A stretch of DNA of 64,000 nucleotides, taken from positions 16,524,001 to 16,588,000 of the forward strand of contig CM053154.1 of the NCBI GenBank assembly GCA_028571685.1, read 5' to 3'. The stretch comes from Heterohyrax brucei. Taxonomy: Eukaryota > Chordata > Mammalia > Hyracoidea > Procaviidae. Both the position numbers and the translations under genes were made by a program. The notes beneath the pieces are model-generated. The model was not told the DNA's origin, did not search any database, and saw nothing but the letters and a program-made list of their open reading frames with translations. Position 1 is the first letter of the stretch; each line of letters starts with the position of its first letter. Positions 55,440 to 64,000 of the stretch are shown here, piece after piece.

Positions 55440-55960
55440 TCCACGCAAGGGTGAGAAGGGGAGTCAGAGCATCCAAGAACAAGGTGTCAGGCCCACAGCA
55501 GGATAAGGAGAGTATCTGCAACCAGGAGGAGTGAAGAGGCATCCATGAAGGAGGGGAGCTGGTAAAGGAAGCTGAGAGCCTGAGAGGAGGGTATCTGTAT
55601 GTGGGAGTGGCCTGGTGTAGCGATGTCCCAAAGTGATGGAGGCATCTCTGCAGAGAGGCAACCTCACACAAAGTGTCAGAGCCTGAGCAGGATGGGGGAA
55701 GGTGTTTTCCTGTGGGATTCAGAGCCCAAGTGGGCTGAAATGTATGTCCATACAGGGAGCGACCCTGTACAGGGATTTGGGGCTCAGAAGCCCAGGTGCC
55801 CGGGCAGAGGAGCGGGGAGTCCACGTGTAGGAGAGATCTGGCACAGCATATAAGAGCCTCAGAAAGGGGAGGAGGGCATCTGGGTGGGCAGTGAGCAGCC
55901 CAGCACGGGAGGCCAAAGAGGAAATCTGCACTAGGGCAGGGATGATAGCTAGGATGGGAG
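55440..55960. repeat. Purine-rich degenerate repeat with a long minus-strand open frame
   Basis: A loose word GAG(G/A)G(T/C)ATCTG recurs irregularly (55465, 55508, 55537, 55586, 55639, 55872). The purine-rich plus strand leaves a minus frame open for 287 codons (55378-56241). It is rich in Ser, Pro, Leu and Cys, has no domain, and overlaps open frames on both strands. I read it as composition, not a gene. Confidence 0.5.
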
Positions 55961-57282
55961 GCTGTTACATGAAGGAGCATTTCTTTATCTAAGGTAAATG
56001 AATTGAGGATAACCAGAGTTGGGTTTATCACCAGGCTAGTGAAGAAAGTTATAAAAATGGAAAGGGAGAAATGAACCCTTTGACACTCAACTGAAATTGT
56101 ACATACTAGTGTAGAGTCACGGTTTTCAACATATAGACAGATGTATAAACGCAGATGTAGATGTATACATGCAGATACTGTTTTCCAGCACTGTCCACCA
56201 AGTGGCCTGGGAGTAACACTACCCAACAGCAACGTGGACATTTAACCAGATACTGGCTTCTAAGTATCATCCTCCACTAAAAGAAACCCCAGCTTCCTGC
56301 TACAAGAGGAGATGAAAACATCTTCTTGTGCCAACAAACAGTTAAATACTCAAATAATATGGGGTGCTGTCACATTATAGGGAGAGCAGCTAGGGCCACC
56401 TAACGATGTGTGTATAAATTTTTATATGAGAAACTAATGAGCTGTAAACTATACCTAAAGCACAATAAAAACATAATTAATAAAATAATAATAATATAGG
56501 AACTTGCTAAAGGAACACAAAAGTCATTTTAAAGGAGCTTCCAACAAACAGATCTGGGACAACTTGAGCATCAAAGTAGTATTAGCAAGGGGTGATTACT
56601 TACTGAATAAAACAGGAAAGTATGCCACGTAAATAAGTAAATAATAAGTTGAAAGATTTGCGGGAATGGGAAATTTATAGTTTTCAAGTACCTGCCATGA
56701 AATACTTCATAATCGTGTAATGAAAAAAAGAGTAATTTTACATTGGAGAAGCCTGGCCATCACCACCTTCACAGAACAATTAGAGTAAACATCATCAGTG
56801 AATGGGCAGATGGAAATTGGGTGCCACCCGATAAAACGCAGTGAACAGACCCCAGTGTCACCTCTGTAATAGTCCTTCTGAAGATCCATTATCTGAATCT
56901 AAGCAAAGGCAACGTCAGGCAAACCCAAGCGGAACAGCATTCTAAAAGCCCTAATAAAACACTTCTCCTAGCGTGTCGATCTCATGAAAACTGAAGACTG
57001 ACTGAGAAGCTGTTCCAGGCTAAACACAATGTACGGTTCTAAAGTGGGTTCTTGAGCTGGAGCCTTGCTATGCGTTTCATTCCTGGGACAACTGGAGAGA
57101 CTCAAGTTGAGTCTGAGGCTGCCGTGGCACTAACACCGCAGGGGTATGTGGGAGAATATCCTTATTTTTAGAAAATAAGCACTAAAATATTAGAAAGCAG
57201 ATGGTTCTCATGTGGCAATTTGCTCTAAAACCGTATGAGAAAAAAGAAAATTCTATTTTTTTTACATATTTTTCTGTAAATT
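55961..57282. other. Unassigned; possible old retroposon end at 56370-56500
   Basis: 56430-56500 (GAGCTGTAAACTATACCTAA, then an AAT-rich tail) resembles a retroposon 3' end. Otherwise nothing recognised. Confidence 0.35.
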
Positions 57283-57444
57283 TGGAAACCCTAGTGGTAT
57301 AGCAGTTTAGTGCCCTGCCTGCTAACCCAAACGCTGGCAGTGCACATCTGCCAGGTGCTCCTGGGAAACTCTATGGGGCAGTTCTACTCTGTCCTATAGG
57401 GTCGCTGAGTCAGGATCAACTCAACTGCAATGGGTCTGGTTTTC
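57283..57444 (+). mobile_element. AfroSINE-type SINE
   Basis: GGAAACCCTAGTGGTATAGC head, CTATGGGGCAGTTCTACTCT, CTATAGGGTCGCTGAGTCAG, tail CTGCAATGGGTCTGG. Confidence 0.92.
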
Positions 57445-57714
57445 GGAGGGCGGGGGGAGGTTTCTGTAACTTCGGGTTTTGTTTTTGTTGTTTAAAGCAC
57501 AATGTGTTACATGGTCTGAGCTTTCTTATGTATCCAGAGAGGAGGGAATGATCACCCACCCTAATTCCAAATGACCCTTCTTCTTCAGGACTGCCTCATA
57601 AACTGTTGGATGCACCCTTATCTATTTGGTCAACACTGGCTGTAAGTCAACAATATTATAATCAATATCACTATAGTTTTTGTATTCTGTCAATCAAGCT
57701 TTGATTTCCATCCT

Positions 57715-57990
57715 AACTAACTTTACTAAGATATAATTCACATACTATAAAACCCAGTCATGTACATTGCATGTGCCTACGTCATAGATTGTATGCATAG
57801 TCACAGATGGTGCCACCATTACCACAATCTAATTTTAGAATTTTTTCATTATGCTCATACCCATCACCAACCATTTCTCAATCCCACCTACAATAATTTT
57901 ACTTTTAAAATTTATTTAAACTTATCACTGGTACAGAATGTGTTGACACACAGTGGGTTGTCAACAGACATTTGATGAATGAATGAATGA
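57715..57990 (+). repeat. Old L1 3' UTR-like piece followed by L2/MIR tail
   Basis: AAGATATAATTCACATACTA, GGTGCCACCATTACCACAAT and CTAATTTTAGAATTTTTTCA recall mammalian L1M 3' ends. 57915-57990 (ACACACAGTGGGTTGTCAAC, then TGAATGAATGAATGAA) is an L2- or MIR-type tail. Confidence 0.6.
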
Positions 57991-59934
57991 ACTCACAACT
58001 GACTGATACAGCTATGTATGACTGGCATCATTATTGTTACTAGATTTAGAGTTTCATGAAAAAATAAAGTAGTCCTCAAATATCTTGTTACTAAATGAAA
58101 CTCTCAGCTTCTTAAATGTTATTTTACAAAATCCACAGTAGTGATAGTATCTTTCTTGTGATTTAAGAGAATATGGATGATGAGGTACTATTACATCAAT
58201 ATATTTTGGAAAATGTTGAGGTCACTCTAACACAGAAAATAATCATCAGCCTACTTGAATGGAAAACCTTTGCCAGACTGGCAACCCACCATCAATTTCT
58301 GTGATGACAGACTAACTACAAATCTTCAAATGTAGGATAATTTTACTGCAACCCTGAGCTCGAGACAAATTTACGAAACAGTGTATTACTTCATATATAA
58401 ATTTGTGACAAAAATGTAGTAGGAATACAGAAAATGCTTAAGTAGACTATTACTTTTTCACATAAACTATATTTTATTTTCATTGAAGACCGAACATCAA
58501 TACTTTCTTTTCATGATCAAATGATTGCCAAGCTTTCCAAAATGGATAAATTATTATTCTGTAGTAATGACAAAAAGATGTTTAAGTCTCCTCTTTACAG
58601 CATCTCCTCACAATTTTACTACTGATATGGATACAGTCTTTTATAACACTGTATTTCTTTGAAATGTCAGGCTATAAGAAGTCTGTCAAAGAACTGAATT
58701 AATCTGCCACAGAAAATAGGTATTATCTCTAGAAAGAATGAGTTTGGTGTAAAGTAAATTTCTCAAACTGAAAACTGATAATACAGTTATAGTTTCAAAG
58801 GAGAGTCTCTGTGTGTGTGTATTTTTGCCCATTTAAGTTTTGATTTATTTATTAAGCAGAGGGTATTGTGACTGCCATTATCACTTAAACTTTTGTTTTT
58901 AGAACAAATAAAGAAATGCAAAACCTGATGCTAAAAAATAAGACAAATAAGCCCAAGTTATACATTCACTCAGAAAACTCTGAATATTTTTTCTTTATCA
59001 GAGGGACTCCTAGGCCACATCTGGCAATTCTGTTGCTTCATAACTTTTATTTCCAGTAAAGTGGTGCCAAGGCAGAGAGAGAGAAGAAATCCTGATAAAA
59101 TGCTACAAGGGAAGTTAATTTAGAGAGATACTATTATACTAACTGTATACTGCTTTGGATAGGCAAAATGGCAATATTCTCAATACGAGATTTAGATGCT
59201 ACATCTAATATATGTTGATAGTGTTATGATTGCTGAATCTAAGAATTCATTTCAGGAGCCAGTGACACAGTGATTGCAGCTATTGTAGAAGTCAGATTAT
59301 AGCTGAATGATACATTTAATTCCAACAACATCAAAGGAAAATGAGCTCTGTTCTCTGCTCTCTAAAGGTGGACATTGTTCCACGGAAACCTCTGTAGAAG
59401 AAAATTACCACTAACTTCAATGAGATGAGGATGAAGGACAGTGGCAAAGGTCCCGGTGATGATCGAGTTCCATTTGCATAACCTCTGATTACATGATTTG
59501 ATTGTATATGAAATGATTGAGAACATTATCAAAACAAAATGAGATCACTGGTGAAGCAGTCAGCTTGCTGGAATCTCTGGAATAGGTCTGCATGGAAACG
59601 ATAGCTCGTTCACGTGGTAGCTGTGAGTGAGGCAAAGTGACCCTGAGGTTCAAACCGAAGAACAGAGGGTGTCAGGACAGTGAGACACATGCCATGAGTC
59701 AGCTTGAGTGCATCCGGTACAACATCAGCTAAAACACAGCAGGAACTTGACAGCCACAGCTGTTGGCTTCACGAACAAAAAGAAGTGACCTTGCCATATT
59801 GCCTAACAGTTATTTTAGAACCTGAGGGGTGAGTTGTTTACAGTAAAATTATATTACCTGATTCTGACCTAAGCCAAAAGTGGAAATTGTGCTAGTAAGG
59901 GAACTGTGGAAGAATTAAAAAATCTGTTGTCATT
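57991..59934. other. Longest stretch free of young repeats in the right half
   Basis: About 1.9 kb of AT-rich DNA without an AfroSINE, RTE or other recognised repeat. No long open frame. It could be conserved non-coding or simply old DNA. Confidence 0.35.
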
Positions 59935-60107
59935 GTTCTGATCCCCACCACAACAGAATGAACTACTACTGGGTCCCGCGCCACGCCCACAACTGTTCTT
60001 CTGCTTTTAAGCCCACTGTTGTAGCCACTGCGTCAATCCACCTTGTTGACGGTCTTCCCCTTTCGTCAGTGACCCTCCCCTTTACCAAGCATGATGTTGT
60101 TTTCCAG
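59935..60107 (-). mobile_element. RTE 3' end, antisense
   Basis: CACAACAGAATGAACTACTA, TAAGCCCACTGTTGTAGCCA, GTCAATCCACCTTGTTGACG, TACCAAGCATGATGTTG: inverted RTE 3' UTR lacking its terminal ~40 bp. Confidence 0.85.
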
Positions 60108-60467
60108 TTTGAAAACCTAGCACCGGTAAATAGCAGAAGTTGAGATCAATGCCAAGTTGAGGAAGAAAAGCTGGAGAGGGTGGAAGGCTGGGAATGACAC
60201 ATATGGGAAAAAGCAAGCTGGCTGGGTTAAGGATGGGTTTGGGGCTACCTGGGAGAAGTTCCTGAAATCGACTTCTACAAAGAATTCCAAGTGTCTTAGA
60301 CTTTTGTTTTAACTACAATAGGTACGTAAAATTACATATCATTGTTAGTAAATGCAAAAATAAATGCTAAACCAATAAAGAATGTAAGGAAAGGTTGATC
60401 AAAAAACTCAGCAGAGGGGCCTCCCTGGGAAGAGCACATGGAAGCATCTTCTTTCTTTTTTCTTTTT

Positions 60468-60760
60468 TTGAAGAATATTTTATTACGTTTTTGGTGAAAA
60501 TTTACACAGAGAATTAAGTTCCTATTTAACAATTTCTACACAATTTGTCCAGTGACATTGGTTATATTTAATGTGTATCAACATTCTTGTTATTTCTTTG
60601 GAGGCTGCTGTTTCCTTTGATTGAGAGTAAGTGTTGACACTTTGGTCTCATATAGATGATTTTTTAAAGGATCACAGTACTGATAAGTGATATTGTTGAT
60701 TTTATGAGCCAACCTATTATTCAGTTTAAAGGTGATCTCATAGAACAGTTTTGGTGAAGC
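60468..60760. repeat. Recurrent elephant-lineage repeat (family not named)
   Basis: TTATTACGTTTTTGGTGAAA, ATTTAACAATTTCTACACAA, CAGTGACATTGGTTATATTT and CTTTGGTCTCATATAGATGA are blocks I recall from many elephant loci, perhaps an inverted L1 3' end. Confidence 0.5.
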
Positions 60761-60960
60761 TTATTTCTTAGGCCAGGTGGTGGTTACACAGGTGTTTAGT
60801 TTATCCAGGTGTTGGTTCTAAAATGTACACATACTTCGCATACACTCTTATATGAATATTTCACAAATAAAAATGAGAACAGTGTATGTAAGACGATGAT
60901 GGCTGTTATGCATGAAATAAGGCAGGGAAGGGAGGTGGACAGGAACACGTGGGAGGACTC

Positions 60961-60992
60961 AAAACCAAACTCGCTGCCACTGAGCTGATCCA
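60961..60992 (-). mobile_element. SINE tail scrap, antisense
   Basis: AAACCAAACTCGCTGCCACT then GAGCTGATCC: only the inverted 3' end of the SINE. Confidence 0.5.
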
Positions 60993-61338
60993 CTTTATAG
61001 AGGCCTTTAAAGAGGTGGAAATACAATTTTATACAAGTTAAGTAGATAAAGTAAAGACCTGAAGTAGGTGAAGGCCTAAGCTATGTGGAAATTTGGCTGG
61101 GAAAAGATTTCCAGGTACAAAAAAGGAGTTCAAAGGCTCTGTGGCAGAAATACATCATGATGTATTTTTCTGAGAATTACCATGGTCACTAGTTGCCTGG
61201 CAGATTCTTAGGCCTCACGGATGTTTCTGAACTCCTCTGTGCTGCTTCACATAAATCACATAGAAAATATACTAAGCTGGGAGATGGCAGGATAAGAGAA
61301 AAATGTATCCAGTTCAAAAATCCCCCAACATTCTTTTC
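60993..61338. other. Unassigned sequence
   Basis: Nothing recognised. Confidence 0.35.
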
Positions 61339-61725
61339 TTCAGTATAAATGGAAGCACTATATGAAGTATAATGTATATGTGGAGTGAAATACTAATGGA
61401 AGTACTACATGACGTATGATACATATGTGGAGTGAGGAAGTGCTGCATGAAGCAGGATGTATGTATGGAATGAGGAAGTGCTGCATGAAGTAGAATGCAT
61501 GCGTGGAGGGAGGAGGCACTCACGGGAGTACTACACACGTGGATACACGTAGGGAGTGAGGAAGTGCTACACGAAGTAGGATGCGGGCATGCGGTGAAGA
61601 CGTACAAATGGAAGCACTACATGAGTAGGACATATGTGTGGAGTGAGGAAGTGCTACACGAAGTAGGACATATGTGTGGAGTGAGGAGGTACTACATGAA
61701 GTATAATGTGTATGTAGAGTGAAGT
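61339..61725. repeat. Degenerate ~40-bp minisatellite
   Basis: Roughly nine to ten units of GGAAGTGCTACATGAAGTA plus ATATGTGTGGAGTGA, with point changes and length variation. The minus-strand His/Ser/Cys-rich 97-codon frame is a by-product. The array ends exactly where the RTE begins. Confidence 0.92.
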
Positions 61726-62888
61726 GGAACCAGGGATACCATCGCTGATGTCAGATGGATCTTGGCTGAAAGCAAAGAATACCAGCAAGATGTTTACTTG
61801 TGTTTCATTGACTATGCAAAAGCATTCGACTGTGTGCACCATACTAAACCATGGCTAATGTTGTGGAGAATGGGAATTCCAGAACACCTAACTGTGCTCT
61901 TAAGGTATCTGTCTACAGATCAAGTGGCAGTCGCACGAACAGATTAAGTGGACGTTGCATGGTTTAAAGTCAGGAAAGGCGTGTGTCAGGGTTGTATCTT
62001 TTCACCATATCTTTTTAATCTGTATGCTGAGCAAATAATCCAAGAAGCTGGATTATATGAAGAACAAGGCATCAAGATTGGAGGATGACTCATTAACAAC
62101 CTGTGTTATGTACATGATACCATCTTACTTGCTGGAAGTGAAGAAGATTTGAGACACCTACCCATGAAGATCAAGGATCACAGCCTCTGGTATGGACTCA
62201 TCTCAACATCAGGAAAACAAAAATCCTCACCTGACTAGTAAGCAACATTGTCATGAATGGAGAGAAGATTGAGGTTGTCAAGGATTTCATTTTACTTGGG
62301 TCCACAATCAATGCCCATGGAAGCAGCAGTCAAGAAATCAAAAGATGCATTGCACTGGGAAAATGTGCTGCAAAGGACCTCTTTAAAGTGTTCAAAAGTA
62401 AGGATATCACCTTGAAGACTAAAAGGCATCTGACACAAATGATGGTAGTTTCAATCGCATAATATATATGTGAAAGCTGCACCATGACCAAAGACTACAG
62501 AAGAAGAATTGATGTCTTTGAATTGTGGTGTTGGAGAAGAATATTGAATGTACCATGGACCACCAAAAGAACCAACAGATCTGTTCTGGAATAAGCACAA
62601 CCAGCGTGATCTCTGGAAGCAAAGATGGCAAAACTGTGTCTTACATATTTTGGACATGTTGTCAGGAAAGATCAGTCCCTGGAGAAGGACATCATGCTTG
62701 GTAGAGCGGAGGGTAAGTAAAAAAGAGGAAGACCCATGACGAGAATGCTTGACATAGTGGTCGCAAAAATGGGCTTAAGCATAAAAATAATTGCGGACAC
62801 GGTGCAAGACCGGTCAGTGTGTCGTTCTGCTGTTCATAGGGTCGCTATGAGTCGGAACAGACTCGGTGGCACCTAACAACAACAATTC
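61726..62888 (+). mobile_element. RTE/BovB-like LINE, 5'-truncated, with perfect 10-bp target-site duplication
   Basis: Flanked by AGAGTGAAGT at 61716-61725 and 62889-62898. It begins inside the reverse transcriptase (GGAACCAGGGATACC). The palm motif CFIDYAKAFDCVHH is intact at ~61800-61840. A stop at 61945 and frameshifts follow. The YADD position reads YVHD near 62107. The 3' part is open again at 62253-62462. It ends CGGTGGCACCTAACAACAAC. Confidence 0.95.
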
Positions 62889-62898
62889 AGAGTGAAGT

Positions 62899-64000
62899 AC
62901 CTTTTGAATTTTTTTGAACTGTAAGCTTATGAAAATAAAGTAGGAGATAGGAGAGAGGATAAGACTAGAAAAACAAATGAAATATTACCTTAAGCATGGC
63001 ATTTCTAAAAATACATTCATGTAGTCTATCTGACACAAACATATTCAGTTTAAAAGTTAAAAAAAAAGTCCAGTAACAAGTTTTTACAGCTTAAACACAC
63101 AGAGAATGTCACTTTTTCTCTCTCTCTCCCCACTCTGCTTTAATAATGAATCTCTGGTTGATGAGACGTTTAACTGAGCTATCGGTTTGCTTAAGAAAAG
63201 GCACCAAGTTAGTTAAAACACAGCCATGAAAGAAGGCCTTGGGGATCAGGGGGAAAAGTTTAGCCTGTGGGCTTTTTGGTATCTTAAAGGACTAGAACCT
63301 TCCCGTTGCAGATTTGGGAAACAGAAATGGGACTACAAGCTAGAAACTACAATTACGGAGACTTCAATTCTAAACAAGCTCTTTTAAACACAAAGAGTAC
63401 TTGTTAGCAAACTGACAAATCTGCTTTGGAAGTGGGGGGCGGGGTGGCAATCACTGGATTCAGTATGTGGCAGAGGCTGGGTCATCAGGGACTGCCCTGC
63501 TCTGTGGATACAGATGAGATAGATGATATCTCAGAATACAGAAAAGTTTTATGGTCCCCAAACTGCCTTGGAAAACATATAAATGCATGGATATGTGAAA
63601 TGTCTTTGGAAAATGAAAGTAAAGAAAACATGCTTAACGGAATCAAATATCTTTATTCCCAGGGTAACAGAATTGCTTATAGTACATTTTAAGCCAGTTG
63701 TGCTTATTCTTTATCTGTTGTGTAATTAATGCCTTTAATCCTTCTGTATTATCCTTCAATCATGGCTAATCTAAAAAATAACCTCTTGGTTGTATATTCA
63801 TTTTGGATACACTTTCCCAGATTTTAATCCTCCATTGTGCTGCTGTGTTTAACTGCTCAATCATAATTACAGATTTGCATTTGTTTTGACTTTTATTCAA
63901 GGTAAATTTTTTTTGCCCCCATACTTGGAGACCTTCTGCCCGGCTTACGAGGTAGGAGGTCCCAGGCAAGACGGATGATGGGAAAATACTGGGCTGGGTG
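62899..64000. other. Unassigned sequence
   Basis: A (CT)n run at 63117-63128. The 88-codon plus frame at 63426-63692 is unsupported. No repeat recognised. Confidence 0.35.

Noticed and set aside
61314..61607. Cys/His/Ser-rich 97-codon minus-strand frame
   Set aside because: A by-product of the degenerate ~40-bp minisatellite.

Overview
The window is vertebrate, and almost certainly afrotherian (elephant lineage, Paenungulata likeliest). It is AT-rich with few CpGs, and it carries dozens of copies of one tRNA-derived SINE of AfroSINE type, about 160-200 bp, in both orientations. It also carries at least ten fragments, and one near full-length copy, of an RTE/BovB-like LINE of the RTE1_LA kind. 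Both families are recognised from memory of elephant-type sequence, not by a database search. Older mammalian layers are also present: MIR, L2, LINE-1, an MLT1-type LTR, a Tigger element and mariner elements.

No complete protein-coding gene is visible. The open frames are either pieces of transposons (RTE endonuclease and reverse transcriptase at 32890-34950 and 61762-62460; Tigger transposase at 38200-40800; mariner transposase read on the minus strand at 27448-27819) or chance frames. The window therefore looks intergenic or deep-intronic. A few short open stretches with splice-like borders (14535-14592, 26083-26129, 26310-26414, 27022-27180, 29023-29052, 43355-43383) are listed as unverified candidate exons. 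None could be assigned to a known gene.

Layout. 0-6 kb: MIR, microsatellites, SINEs, and a 1.8-kb antisense RTE (3719-5525). 8-14 kb: SINEs and a second antisense RTE (10343-12355) broken by a ~510-bp foreign insert and a tiny inverted SINE insert. 14-31 kb: repeat-poor, with scattered SINE, MIR and L2 pieces, two mariner elements and the candidate exons. 31.2-35.9 kb: one old SINE split by a 4.4-kb insertion made of a 21-22-bp minisatellite, a truncated RTE nested in it, and a near full-length RTE. 36.1-41.4 kb: a LINE-1 split by a Tigger transposon, which itself holds a SINE and an RTE piece. 41.7-57.4 kb: dense SINEs, including a fold-back copy and a head-to-tail trio, plus an MLT1-type LTR. 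57.5-59.9 kb: the longest stretch without young repeats. 61.3-62.9 kb: a second minisatellite directly followed by a 5'-truncated RTE with a perfect target-site duplication.

The SINE and the RTE share the same 3' end (motif TAGGGTCGCTATGAGT followed by a GACTCGACGGCA-like block). This fits the RTE supplying the machinery that mobilised the SINE. The most unusual structure is the RTE at 31281-35690, where a tandem-repeat array lies inside the insertion borders, directly 5' of the element body.
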